A stretch of 64,000 bases of DNA, from positions 1,550,001 to 1,614,000 of the forward strand of contig NC_079491.1 of the NCBI RefSeq assembly GCF_020520425.1, in the 5' to 3' direction. The notes beneath the pieces were generated by a model that saw only the letters and a list, made by a program, of their open reading frames with translations, searched no databases and was not told the DNA's origin. How positions within the stretch are numbered: position 1 is the stretch's first letter; every line of letters starts with the position of its first letter. Positions 34,401 to 44,658 of the stretch are shown one piece after another. This DNA is from Spinacia oleracea (taxonomy: Eukaryota > Streptophyta > Magnoliopsida > Caryophyllales > Amaranthaceae). A program made the translations under genes and the position numbers.

Positions 34401-37400
34401 CTCATAGTTGACCTTGCTCTTATGTTCTTAAAATTCATGTTCCAATTTTTTCCTCTGGAGTTATTTTTGGAGAATGATCTTAATGCTTTCCCAATACAAT
34501 GCTCATATATTCACGTACTTGAAATGCACATGGAAATGTGATTCCCTTTTTTCTAGTTCAAATAGACTACAGGGGCGTTTCAATGTAGGAGTACCGTGAT
34601 CCAGTTCTTACGTACTACGACTTGGTTTGCATGTGCCGGTTGGAGACCTGCTGGGTGGGTGGTTGAGGGAAAGACTGCTCAGACCTAGCCACCTAGGAAC
34701 AGTTTTCTGCACGCATGTGTGTAAATTAATACCCTGGTCAGATCTTGTATATCATATTCTTAAATTTCTTAGAATGCGATTTTGCAGCTTTGAGTGATGG
34801 AAACCTGAGTTTTCCTTACTTTTGCCATACATGTACATTGTTTTTGTAAAATACTCATTTCGTTACTTTATAAATCACCTATTTTATCTTCTAAAAAAGG
34901 TTGTAATAAACAGGATCCGCAGCCTCGTACTGTCATTCCTCTTTGGAAGTCCAACATTGTGGGGCCAAAGTTTCACGAGTCAGACCCCACCTTGACAATT
35001 TCCATTGAGTCCACTGGTAAGTTTATAAATTTTAATATTTCTTAATATCTTTTGTTCAGCACTCTTGTTTTTGGCATGACATGCTCTTAGGACAGAGGTA
35101 TTGCTTCCAGTTATATATATTTGGAGACCTTTTAGTTTAAAATCATCACGATTGTAGGCTTACCAGTGAAACATAATCAATGATTACCACTATCATTGTT
35201 GGATTATTTTCACTTCCCCCATTTTTTTAGTTCTTCCATGTTGCCTTTTTTACTGTTTCACTTTCTCATACCCTACTTTGAACATATTCTTATTACTTAT
35301 ATATAAAAACAAATGTTATCCTTGAAATATTTACTTGATTTGTCTCAAAATATATTTTCAAGATATTAATGATCGAAATGGTGCATTGGCAAATGTCAAA
35401 GTCAATATGGTAGAACTAACCGGATGAAGTATATGGTAGCTGATTAGCTGTACTGTTTGTGAATTATCAACCTGATGAGTATGTTTTTTATGTTGAATTG
35501 TCACCTCCATCCACTTTTTTGCTAGGGTCTATCTTAAATACTTGCTCTTCTACCTTTTTCAGGGACCCGTTATAAATTTTTATCTGATATTGAGGGAGAC
35601 AAGCATAAACTTGCTCAGTTATTCAGTGCTTGTAAAGGGTTTCTTAAGGTATCTACGCACTGCCATGTTGAACTGATATCCCATAGTTTTTTCTGCCTTG
35701 ATGACAATCACCTTTATTTTGTTTGGAAATTTTATGACTTCCTGAAAAAAATTCTGTGTGATTTACTTTGCTCAATTTTTTAGTGTGCTAAGTAGCTTTT
35801 GAGATTTTCATCTAACCTCTCCCTCCTGCTATATTAGAGCAAACATGAAAGAAAGTGCAACCATTTTTTCCTACATAAAAAGAGAGAAATTTTTGGCGAT
35901 AGATGGAGCTTAATTTTATCCATATCCCCTCTGTTTCCATTGTCTTCAATGATATTGATATAGGAATGTTTCTGGCCGGATGGAGTAGTCATTCTTTCAC
36001 AAATATCTAGTAAGACCGAAGATCATTAATTAGAGTTGTGAAGTTATTGAAAAAATATATCCTTGGACCTTGGTTGTTTGCGTTCCAGTGTGATTAAATT
36101 TGGGCTTGGTAAATTGAGTACCAGCGATAGGAGAGTGAGAATAAAAATGTTCTATATTTTGGTGTGTAAATGAAATTTTGGTCTGTACTGGTACCAAAAT
36201 GCATTTTAGGTATAATTTGCAAAAATTGGGGGGAAAAACGAGTTAGCAGAACTTGTAAAATAAGATAGCTTTAACTCCCCTAAGCCCTAACCTTAAACTT
36301 CCAAACCATATAACAAGCCTGTTGTCTATAGATAAGTACTTCTTTCTACTTCTGACGCCTTGGATTGGGGTATCTGGGGACCAAATGGCACAGAATATGC
36401 ACCTGCATGTCCTAGTTTACTGGTTGTAAGTCTTATATATGAATGCCAAACTTACCGCCTATAAAACTTAGGTAGCTGTCCTGTCATCTGGAATTTATAG
36501 CTCATGGCCTCTGATGGTCTCGTGGATCTTACAATGTTTAACTGTAAAATGATATAGCCTGTAGCTTGGATCTAAGGGTTGTTCCAACTTCCAACCTATT
36601 GAAGTGAAATAATTCACCTGTGTATCTCAAACATTCAACATCCTGATTGTAGCAGGGAAGAATTTATGCTATAACCAATAGTGCTCAGTCCCGAACAAGG
36701 CTACATGGTAGGTAATTCGATGTTTCTGGAAGGCCATGACTCTTTACGGACAGTTTGTAGTAGTACCGAAAACCAAACTCTAGCTACTAGTAAGTTATGG
36801 CTCCCAACTTTTCATGCCTCCCAGTAATACATAGTTATGCATGAATATTACTCCCTCCGTTCCTAAATAATTGTCCTATTTGGAAGAATGCACGGGATTA
36901 ATAAAAATGAGAAGTGTGTAAGAAAAACAATGATTGAGAGTGTTTTTTTGGGGAAAGGATAGAGTAGATAATTGTTTATTGATAAAGTACAAATAAAAGT
37001 GGATGTGGGGATCGCAAAGTGGGAAAAGTGTAGAATGTGTAAGAAAAAACAATCATGATTTAAGTGTATGTCCAAATATGGAAAGTGGATACTTATTAGA
37101 GAACGCTATAAATAGAAACAAAACACTTATTTAGGAACGGAAGAGTATTCTGAAACTACTGAAGCTGAAGCCTATATCCACTGTAGGTTGGGTTATGAGA
37201 TTACTAAAGCAGTAAAGCCTCCTTTAGTTCACGTCTATAACTTCTGGTATGTAAATACTTTGCTCAGTCAAAGCTTTTGGCAATAGCTCATTAGTGGTTA
37301 CAGTCCTGAACCTCACATAAATCATTTTTATGATGCCATCCTCATTGTAGCTAGAAGCCTAGAACTGAATGCCTTTTAGTTTACAGGTTATCCTAGCTGT

Positions 37401-38369
37401 AGTTCAATGTTACCTGATTCCCTAGTATGAGACTTGGTACGGGTACGCAATTCGCTACTTAATTTGCTAAAGTAGACCAAAATTGGACCATTTTCATATT
37501 ATAATTCGCCTTTTCGGTACGCAGTTCGTGGGGTGATTAGAGAATTAGGTAACACTGTTCCTGCATCCCCCAGACCAAATTTTTTGTGCAATTAGCAGTG
37601 CTCCTTGGCCTTAAAACCTAGAGCCAATTGCTAATGGCTTCGAAGGTAGCTAGAATCAGGAGTCTAGTCAAATTTGTTTTTGGTGGAAAATGTTATTTCT
37701 AGTCTCTCTTTTGGCACATGATCACTGGTCTTTGCCTGCAATGTACTTGGTTGTCTTTTCCTTATTAGCTTTTGAGCTTCTCCTTCACAATATGAATATT
37801 TTTTTTCCGTAGCAAATATTTGCAACCTCCCTTTAGCATGGGAGTTAGTTTTCAAACCAATGCAACAAGGAGGTTTGAGCTAATTATATTATATGACTAT
37901 CTGTGCTGATATTACTTTAGGCATTGACTTTTTGTTTGTAGGTAGTAGTAGTAGTAGTACCCCAGCCATGCTCGTTCTTTAGTATATCTATGAAAAAATA
38001 TTGGAAAATCTAGCTGATTAACTAATCTCCAATTTCTACGTAGTCAATTGTTAAGAAACTTGACAAGTAATATTGCAGCATTAACTAAATGTTTTGACAT
38101 TAAAGACAAATATGGAGAATATGTTTAGGAAGGAAGTTTCAGAATTTTAGGAGAAAGATTTTGTGTTGGCGGGAGCCGCTTTAGCCCTGTTCTTTTCTTT
38201 TGAGCCTGTTCTTTTCTTTTGAGCTGAGCTGAGCTAGAGCTTAACTTAACTGAATATTACAGAATTGAAATAAATAATAAATGACAAATGATAAATAGTA
38301 ATTATTTTTTTTGAGGGTAATAAATAGTAATTATTAATAATAATTACTAAATAATATTAATAAATGATA

Positions 38370-38410
<41 letters not shown>

Positions 38411-39333
38411 TAATAACAATAATAAGTTGAACTGAAAAATAAGCCCTGAAACTGAAATTAAGCCAAAAAAACAGTGCCTTAGTATAGTATAGAGTTGGGA
38501 GACATGTAAGAATGGTGAAAGGAGTTTTCAGATAAAAACAGTTATAAAGTGAACTGCATATTTTTCTTTTTACTTGTTTATCAGATTTTCTGCAAATCAA
38601 GTCACAGGATTTTCTGAAAATGTCAATGTTATACTTGTTCAGACTTTGATCCCCTCTGAAATTATTGATCTAGGTTATGCCTTCTTCACAACCAGAAGCT
38701 AACACAGGCAACCAGCCAGAATTTTCAGCAGGCCCGGATTCTCAGTCAAGTTCTGCTACAAATGGTTGGGGTGATCTTGACAGTAATGCTACTCACACTG
38801 AGTGTGGTCCATCTAGTGGCCCGCCTCCCGGTAAAGCAAGCTGCAACGGATGGGCCGATGAACCCGCAGCACAAGAACTAAACGGATGGGCCAATGAACC
38901 CGCAGCACAAGAATTAAACGGATGGGCCGATGAACCCACAGCACAAGAATTAAACGGATGGGCTAGTGCTGCTGATCCAGGCCCATCCATGCGGCCCGCA
39001 GACGGTCCTACTACAATTGTTGCCTCAGAACCCGTCTCTTCAGCTCCATCAGCTCCTCCCTTACCCGTGGACACCGTGGTTGACGGGCCTATCCATTATC
39101 CAGCTGTCGATGTGGGGCCCGTTGACGTGTCTGTCACCGGTACCAAAGCAACAGGTAAAAACGACGAGTCTTGTTGTGTGATATGTTGGGATGGCCCGGT
39201 AGAGGGGGCTTGCATTCCTTGTGGTCATATGGCTGGATGTATGTCTTGTTTATCAGAGATCAAATCCAAGAAAGGGGTTTGCCCGGTTTGTCGGGCCAAG
39301 ATTGACCAGGTTATCAGATTGTATGCTGTTTGA
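31423..39333 (+). CDS. XBAT35-like ankyrin-repeat RING E3 ubiquitin ligase, copy a; 9 exons, 474 aa
   Basis: Exons: 31423-31524, 31754-31868, 32971-33051, 33158-33246, 33331-33431, 33575-33662, 34914-35016, 35563-35648, 38674-39333; frame is kept at every join. Ankyrin repeats fill exons 2-4 (GKTPLIVASMDPRLYVVAKT; GTPLHHAAKRGLDHTVKLLL; CQTPLDLARTKGYCNVV). A conserved XBAT34/35 middle follows (WVVVVPCGLPN, LKLELVVYSSAQ). The large last exon has a Pro/Ser/Ala-rich linker, a 13-residue NGWADEP-type repeat (about residues 313-354) and a C-terminal C3HC4 RING (CVICWDG, CIPCGHMAGCMSC, CPVC; about 422-466). The RING recruits E2 enzymes and the ankyrins bind substrate. Arabidopsis XBAT35 (At3g23280) acts in ethylene responses and cell-death control, by similarity only. 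MGQKIS at the start fits N-myristoylation. Intron 8 (3 kb) holds a Stowaway-like and a Tourist-like MITE. Confidence 0.88.
32028..32317. mobile_element. Possible miniature element in XBAT35-like copy a intron 2
   Basis: The left end is CAATGGCGAATCTAGAG and the right end is CTCCGCCCCTG, which are loosely inverse complements. The interior is AT-rich. It resembles the element at 60659-61190. No target duplication is clear. The rest of intron 2 is unremarkable. Confidence 0.35.
36851..37145. mobile_element. Stowaway-like MITE, XBAT35-like copy a intron 8
   Basis: The left end CTCCCTCCGTTCCTAAATAA and the right end TTATTTAGGAACGGAAGAG are inverted repeats flanked by TA on both sides, as expected of Tc1/mariner-type Stowaway elements. 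It is non-coding. Confidence 0.8.
38184..38478. mobile_element. Tourist-like MITE with TTA target duplication and TAA microsatellite, intron 8
   Basis: The left end GCCCTGTTCTTTTC and the right end AACAGTGCC are imperfect inverted repeats. TTA lies on both sides (38181-38183 and 38479-38481). The interior contains a TAA-type microsatellite (about 38373-38407) and GAGCTGAGCTGAGCT. It ends about 200 bp before the RING exon. Confidence 0.65.
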
Positions 39334-39469
39334 AAGGGGGCTTGACTAAATAATTTTTTGCCACTTTGTACAATTGAATCTTATTGTATAGTCAGTAATC
39401 ATAATGTTTCGGAAAAGAATGCTGTAAATATATTTTAAGTCATGCTTCCTTATCGAAGCTGGACTTCGT

Positions 39470-39675
39470 AGTTGTCAACAGCAATTTGAGGATTTACAAA
39501 CTAAATAAACTACCATATCCAAATCCTGATTTAAGAAATCAAAGACAAAATACAATAATAAATCAACAGTGAGATTAGAATAAATAATACAATAATAAAT
39601 CAACAGTGAGATTAGAATAAATAATACAATAATAAATCAACAGTGAGATTAGAATAACAAATCCAAATACAAATC
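39470..39675 (+). pseudogene. Relic of eL6 intron 2 sequence downstream of XBAT35-like copy a
   Basis: This stretch matches the eL6 intron near 53230-53440: both have GCARTTTGAGGA, then AAATCCTGATTTAAGAAATC and ATAAATCAACAG.GA(T)TAGAATAA in the same order on the plus strand. Here the segment around AAATCAACAGTGAGATTAGA is present three times in tandem. No eL6 exon is left. I infer the remnant of a second eL6 gene copy. Confidence 0.6.
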
Positions 39676-39964
39676 TAAACGGGCTGAGCCCAGTCAGGCC
39701 CACTCTAGATCGTGTTGGGTCGGGTTGGGATGAAAAGTTAAAAACCCGGGCCCGGACTAGGTCTATTAGCTACCAGACCGGGTCGGGGCTCGTGCCTAAG
39801 CCTAATTTTACTAAATTTAGCGTGCTTTTTCCAAAAAAATCGGCCCAGGCCCTGCCCACGACTTCATGCTCGTGTCGGGCCGAGCTTTTTTCGTGCATGT
39901 GCCGGGCAGGGCTTTTTCCATGCCGGGTCGAGTATCGGGCCAGCTCGGTCCATAGCCATCTTTA
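39676..39964. mobile_element. GC-rich hAT-type miniature element, copy 3
   Basis: It starts TAAACGGGCTGAGCCC and ends AGCCATCTTTA, with family landmarks in the middle (CCTAATTTTACTAAATTTAG, CCCACGACTTCATGCTCGTG). The target duplication is no longer visible. It sits between two gene relics. Confidence 0.75.
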
Positions 39965-39987
39965 ATCTGCAGGCCAACAACCTCAAT

Positions 39988-40070
39988 CTGCCGATTCTAC
40001 GGTGTGTGTAGTCTGCTGGGAAGCTCCGAAGCTCCAGTTAAAGGAGCGTGCATCCCTTTGTGGGCACGTG
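39988..40070 (+). pseudogene. Truncated XBAT35-type RING exon fragment
   Basis: About 80 bp closely match the start of the RING of XBAT35-like copy b (50038-50115): GTGTGTGTAGTCTGCTGGGA encodes the CVVCWE core, followed by GGAGCGTGCATCCC and GTGGGCACGTG. An 8-bp tandem duplication (GAAGCTCC) and one further inserted base spoil the frame between the first Cys pair and the His. The fragment stops before the last four Zn ligands. It is closer to copy b than to copy a, and is probably the remnant of a third gene copy. Confidence 0.8.
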
Positions 40071-41201
40071 ATTTAATTTTACACCTATCTACGTACTACT
40101 CGGCTTAATTACCCTAAAACAAAATTTAATTTCAATTCCTAACAGAATCTAATGGAAAATCACTATTATCCTCTCAAAAAAATTAAATAAATTTCTTTTG
40201 ACAGCAGATAAAGGATAGTTTTTTATTTTTTTACCAAAGAAAATTAAGGATAGTTTTATAGAAACACTAATACTTTATACTTTTAAAGCCCTAAACCTTC
40301 CTAAACTCTACCAGTTACCGTTTGTTTACTTGTGAAAAGGTTTACTTGTGAAAAGGTTTACCTTTGAAATATATTTCCTCTGTTCTCATTCACACATGCT
40401 CCTTTAACTTTCTTTTGTGATTTATGCTTAAGAAAAAACATAGTCGTGTGGGTCTTATTAGATTCGTCTCAATAAATAATTTTTAAATAATATCAAATTT
40501 TTATAATTTTTTCTTATCTATAATGAAAGATATTAATGTTTGAAATCGTGCATTGGCAAACGTGCCTAAATAATTGTGTCATTTAAAAAAGAGAACTGAG
40601 GAAATAGTACAAAGGGGAAGTGGAATATAATACTTATTTTTGTTTTGTTGTGTTTCAATATATTTTTTAATTAATATAGTATATGAGAAATTAGAAACCT
40701 TAATAGTCAAAAATAGAAACATGACTATAATTTTGGGACGCCCGATATTTTGGGACGAAGGGAGTACGTACTACTCGGCTTAATTGCCCTTAAAACAAAC
40801 TTTAATTTCCTAAGATAATCTAATAGAAAATCATTATATATTATCCTCTCAAAAAAATTAAAAAAATAAATAATACTCCCTCCATCCCAAAATATAGTAA
40901 TAATAATGTGGTTCGATATTTAATGTTTGTACGTACTAGAGTAATAATAATTGAGAAAAGAATAGTTTCTTTTGACAGCAGAAAAGGATAGTTTTTTTTT
41001 TTTTACGAAGGAAATTAAAGATAGTTTTATAGAAACAATAATACTTCTAAACTTCTAAAGCCCTAAACCTTCCTAAACTCTACCAGGTACCGTTTGTTTA
41101 CTTGTGAAAATGTATACTTATCTTTTTATAAATATACTCAAATTGCTTTGCTTAAATATAAATTTCTTTGTAATCACGTACTATCAAAAGAAATCATGAC
41201 A

Positions 41202-41479
41202 CTCCCTCCGTTTCTTTTTGTTCTTTACGTTTGGCCTTTATTAACGTCTAATTACTGTATATTAAGATTTCTCTGTTTTTTTATTTAAACAAGAAAATTT
41301 GCTTTTATTTATAATGTTTACACTTTTATCAAAAATCTGATATTTGAAAAATGAAAAAAAATTAATGTCTCATTAGAATTTTGATAGAATATTAAAGCAT
41401 TTATTAATATAAAAGGAAATGTAAAAAACATTTTAAAACACTCAAAAATAAAAACGTAAAAAACAAAGAGAAGGGAGAG
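41202..41479. mobile_element. Stowaway-like MITE
   Basis: The left end CTCCCTCCGTTTCTTTTTGT and the right end ACAAAGAGAAGGGAGAG are inverted repeats, and the inner sequence ACGTTT/AAACGT matches too. The same family as 60721-61075. It separates copies 2 and 3 of the upstream module. Confidence 0.75.
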
Positions 41480-41653
41480 TGTTTTTTTTTTTTTAACAGG
41501 AGAAAAGGATAGTTTTTTTTTTTTTTTTTTTACGAGAGAAAATTAAGGATAGTTTTATAGAAACATAAATACTTCTAAAGCCCTAAACCTTCCTAAACTC
41601 TACTAGTTACCGTTTGTTTACTTGTTATTTGTTAAAAGGTTTACTTATCTTTT

Positions 41654-41663
41654 TATAAATAAA
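41654..41663 (+). promoter_or_regulatory. Putative TATA box of the PLATZ-like gene
   Basis: TATAAATAAA lies about 115 bp before the ATG at 41777. A matching TATAAATA is present in the upstream module copy at about 41127. No transcript start is known. Confidence 0.4.
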
Positions 41664-41776
41664 TACTCACATTACTCGGCTTAATTCAAAGAGTAATCAC
41701 ATACTAGAAAATAATCCAAAGAGTAATCACATACTAGGAAAAAAAGAAATCATTCATAAACACAAACAAACAATTT

Positions 41777-43204
41777 ATGATGGAAACAAACCCAGAAAAA
41801 TCAATAATGGAAGATGGTGAAAAGAAACTCAAAGATCTTCCACAAGTGTTACAAGACATGATCAATGCGAATTTCGATTCGACATGGGGTGCTGGATCAA
41901 AAGATGATCATCCCTATTTTTGTGTAGATTGTAAAGGAAGAAGTTTGAGCGAGTTAGAAATCAAAGAAACTTGTAAACCGAAACAACATCGTGTTTTAAG
42001 GGCAATGAAGTGTTCAAAAGTGTATGGTTTTCAGGTAAAAGAATTGGATTTGATTAATGATGTAGTTGACATAAATGGGGTTTGTAGGTATTCAATTAAC
42101 CAGAATTATATTTGCTATCCAAAAAGGAGAACAACAAACAAACCTAGTTATAATAACCCTAATAAGGGTTGTGCTTATTGTATGGATTGTTTGAAGATTG
42201 GGGATGAGAAAGGATTTGTGTTTTGTTCGATTATGTGTAAGCTTCTTTGTTCGAATGATCAACTTCAACATTATCAGAATAATCAAGTTGGTTGTTCGAA
42301 TGATCGACGACTGCAACAATATCAGAATAATCAACTAGGGTTGCAGTCTTTCTCGACGAAGAACCGCAACAACAATAGCAAGAACAAGATGAAGAAGAAT
42401 ACTCAACTAGGGTTGCAGTCTTTTTCGACGAACAAGAATACTCAACTAGGGTTGCAGTCTTCTTTTCCGACGAACAAGAGTACTCAACTAGGGTTGCAGT
42501 CTTCTTTTTCGACGAATAAGAATACTCAACTAGGGTTGCAGTCTTCTTTTTCGACGAACAAGAATACTCATCTAGGGTTGCAGTCTTCTTTTTCGACGAA
42601 CAAGAATACTCATCTAGGGTTGCATTCTTCTTTTTCGACGAACAAGAATACTCAACTAGGGTTGCAGTCTTCTATTTCGACGAACAAGAATACTCAACTA
42701 GGGTTGCATTCTTCTTTTTCGACGAACAAGAACACTAAACTAGGGTTGCATTCTTCTTTTTCGACGAACAAGAACACTCAACTAGGGTTGCAGTCTTTTT
42801 CGACGAACACTCAACTAGGGTTGCAGTCTTTTTCGACGAACAAGAATACTCAACTAGGGTTGCGGTCTTTTTCGACGAAGAAGCGCAAGAAAAATAGCAA
42901 GAACAAGACGAAGAACAAGAAGAAGAGAAAGAAGGAGAATATAATTGGAGAGAAAGTTGTTAGTCTTGAGGGAAAAGGAAAAAGAAGCAGTTCTAAGTAT
43001 AAGATTCATCATAAGAAGAGGAAATTAGTGAGAGAGAATTATACGAAGAATAAGAAGCAGAATGTATCAAATGTTAACGATGGAAAAATTGAAGAAAAAA
43101 TTGAAGAAGAATTGGTTACAGAGATGGATCAGATAAACAATAGTTTGAGGAAGAGAAGTAGGAAAGGAGTTCATCGAATTCCGTGCAGAGCTCCTATGTT
43201 TTGA
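41777..43204 (+). CDS. Divergent PLATZ zinc-binding protein with 14-residue tandem repeats; single exon, 475 aa
   Basis: A single open frame. Residues about 19-160 match the plant PLATZ family: LPQVLQDMINANF (usual 'PPWLKPLL..FF'), HPYFCVDC, QHRVLRAMK, VVDINGVCRYSINQ (usual 'DITGVQTYIIN'), and the C-terminal finger CAYC...GFVFCSIMCKL. The C-x2-C pairs in the middle and at the C-terminus are kept, but the first C-x2-H pair and some CxxC/HxxH partners are absent. After about residue 184 come about 12 tandem units of NTQLGLQSSFSTNK. The tail is Lys-rich (NKKKRKKE, KKRKL), likely nuclear targeting. PLATZ proteins bind A/T-rich DNA and repress transcription, or affect Pol III. Usual members are 200-260 aa with several introns, so a retrocopy or a lineage-specific type is possible. 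Alternative ATGs: 41780, 41807. Confidence 0.75.
   Translation: MMETNPEKSIMEDGEKKLKDLPQVLQDMINANFDSTWGAGSKDDHPYFCVDCKGRSLSELEIKETCKPKQHRVLRAMKCSKVYGFQVKELDLINDVVDINGVCRYSINQNYICYPKRRTTNKPSYNNPNKGCAYCMDCLKIGDEKGFVFCSIMCKLLCSNDQLQHYQNNQVGCSNDRRLQQYQNNQLGLQSFSTKNRNNNSKNKMKKNTQLGLQSFSTNKNTQLGLQSSFPTNKSTQLGLQSSFSTNKNTQLGLQSSFSTNKNTHLGLQSSFSTNKNTHLGLHSSFSTNKNTQLGLQSSISTNKNTQLGLHSSFSTNKNTKLGLHSSFSTNKNTQLGLQSFSTNTQLGLQSFSTNKNTQLGLRSFSTKKRKKNSKNKTKNKKKRKKENIIGEKVVSLEGKGKRSSSKYKIHHKKRKLVRENYTKNKKQNVSNVNDGKIEEKIEEELVTEMDQINNSLRKRSRKGVHRIPCRAPMF
42325..42890 (+). repeat. 42-bp coding tandem repeat in the PLATZ-like gene
   Basis: Units centre on ACTAGGGTTGCAGTCTTCTT followed by TTTCGACGAACAAGAATACT. About 12 units encode N-T-Q-L-G-L-Q-S-S-F-S-T-N-K with few changes (Q/H/K at position 3, Q/H/R at 7). 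Some units are shorter by one Ser or by NK, and every length change is a multiple of three, which keeps the frame. Confidence 0.92.
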
Positions 43205-43850
43205 TTCTAATTATACTAAGCCCTAATTAAACCACGCATTAACTTTATGGTCAGTCGTAAATTCACTAGTTATGTTATATATATGTTGTTAGGGAGAAAT
43301 TAAGATTGATTAATATGAATAATACATTATTATGTTTTTTTAATTTTTAAGTATTCAATTAGTAGTATAGATCGATCAAGTTATATATTCTCAATCCAAT
43401 TTGTATAGGATTTATATTAATTAAGTGTTCTTTCTTTGTTTGCAATTATAATACAAGTAGAGATGATTACTCCATAATCAATATATTTGAGATTTTTAGT
43501 TATCTGTTTATTGATTCAGTCGACTATATTTATTTAAATATGTCACGTGTTTCTTAATTTTTATATCTCACTACTCATTTTGGAGAACGTAGTGCATGCT
43601 AATTGTAATACGGAGCATATTAATATATGAATTGTTGTCTGATACTCACTCAGTCTCGAAATACTCGCACCGCTTTTCAATTAATATAAAATTTTGACCG
43701 TAAATTCACATTGTTCTATACGTACAACAACAAAAAAAAAAAAAAAAAAGTAATCATATAAGATCTTGTTATATTGGTCTTGTTATGTTTTTTTTTTTCA
43801 GAATATCAACTTTTTAAATAATTTTTTCACATACGAAATTGAATAATAAG
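43205..43850. other. Intergenic, PLATZ-like 3' region
   Basis: AT-rich sequence without coding potential. Near 43650-43830 there is a degenerate Stowaway-like end (CTCAGTCTCGAAATACTCG) and an A-run (43731-43749). Confidence 0.5.
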
Positions 43851-44098
43851 AGCATTTATAATGGTAAGCTAGTTTGACAATTAGCTTGTTATGCCATATA
43901 AGATTTCAAGCTATTTTATTGTCTAGCTAATTTATGCTCCAATGGCTAGCAAATAGCTTGTTATTTAAATTGGTCCTACTTGTTCCATTTGTCAATTATT
44001 TATTTGGCAAATTTGGGAGCTAGTTATTATCTTCACTCCAATGGTCTAGCTATTAGTTTGAAACTTTTATAAATTTCAACCTCATTGGAGATGCTCTA
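43851..44098. mobile_element. MITE with GAGCATCTCCAATG-type inverted ends
   Basis: The left end is GAGCATTTATAATGG and the right end is TCATTGGAGATGCTC, inverse complements with a few mismatches. The interior repeats CTCCAATGGNTAGC motifs. Non-coding, about 248 bp; the target duplication is not clear. Confidence 0.65.
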
Positions 44099-44390
44099 TG
44101 TGGTTAAATATTGCATTAGAGTCCGTGCAAATAGTAAACTTGTAAAAGGGCAAAGTTAAGGACACCATAGTTGTCAATTTTGATGTGAGACTTTATTAGG
44201 GTATTTTCCCTTAATAATATACTCCGTATTTGTTCTATCCTAAAATGTTATGACTTTTTACACTATACTTATTCTACTCTGGTTATTGTTGGTGATATAT
44301 ACGTAAGATAAACATAGTTATGCGGAATTCTGATAGATCTGCTCAGTGTGTATTTTTAATATAATTTTTACTTGAAATTTTAAAAAGAAT

Positions 44391-44658
44391 CACTACAAGA
44401 AATTGTACTATTAACGACGGGAAATCCCGTCGCGAAAGGCCAATAATCGTTGATTAACGACGGGATTTCCTGTCGCGAACCCGTCATAAAAGGGGGCCGT
44501 CGTTAATAGAAATCCCGTCGTAAACCCGTCGTAAAAGACATTTGCGACGGTTATTCCTGTCATTGTTTGGTTGTTAGCCCCGTCGCAAAAGGCTTTTGCG
44601 ACGGGATTTTTAACCCGTCGTAATTAGGTTGTCGTTAAAGATACAAATTCTTGTAGTG
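44391..44658. mobile_element. CACTA-type (En/Spm) miniature element, copy 1
   Basis: The element starts CACTACAAGAAATTG and ends CAAATTCTTGTAGTG, perfect CACTA termini, and is flanked by AAT on both sides (44388-44390 and 44659-44661), the 3-bp duplication of CACTA elements. Between the ends are many GACGGG/CCCGTC subterminal repeats in both orientations (for example CCCGTCGTAAACCCGTCGT). At 268 bp it is non-autonomous. Confidence 0.9.

Larger units (their letters stand above)
40095..41690 (+). repeat. Triplicated module upstream of the PLATZ-like gene
   Basis: Three related copies lie at about 40095-40370, 40768-41140 and 41495-41690. They share TACTCGGCTTAATT, AAGGATAGTTTT..., AGCCCTAAACCTTCCTAAAC and ACCGTTTGTTTACTTGT, in that order. 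The third copy lacks the start of the module, and a second TACTCGGCTTAATT follows it. Copies 2 and 3 also carry TTATCTTTTTATAAATA, a TATA-like box. Stowaway-like DNA separates the copies (about 40373-40767, degenerate; 41202-41479). Confidence 0.85.

Noticed and set aside
42092-42334. Minus-strand frame opposite the PLATZ-like gene
   Set aside because: It is antisense to a confident coding frame and has Ile/Leu-rich, unstructured composition.
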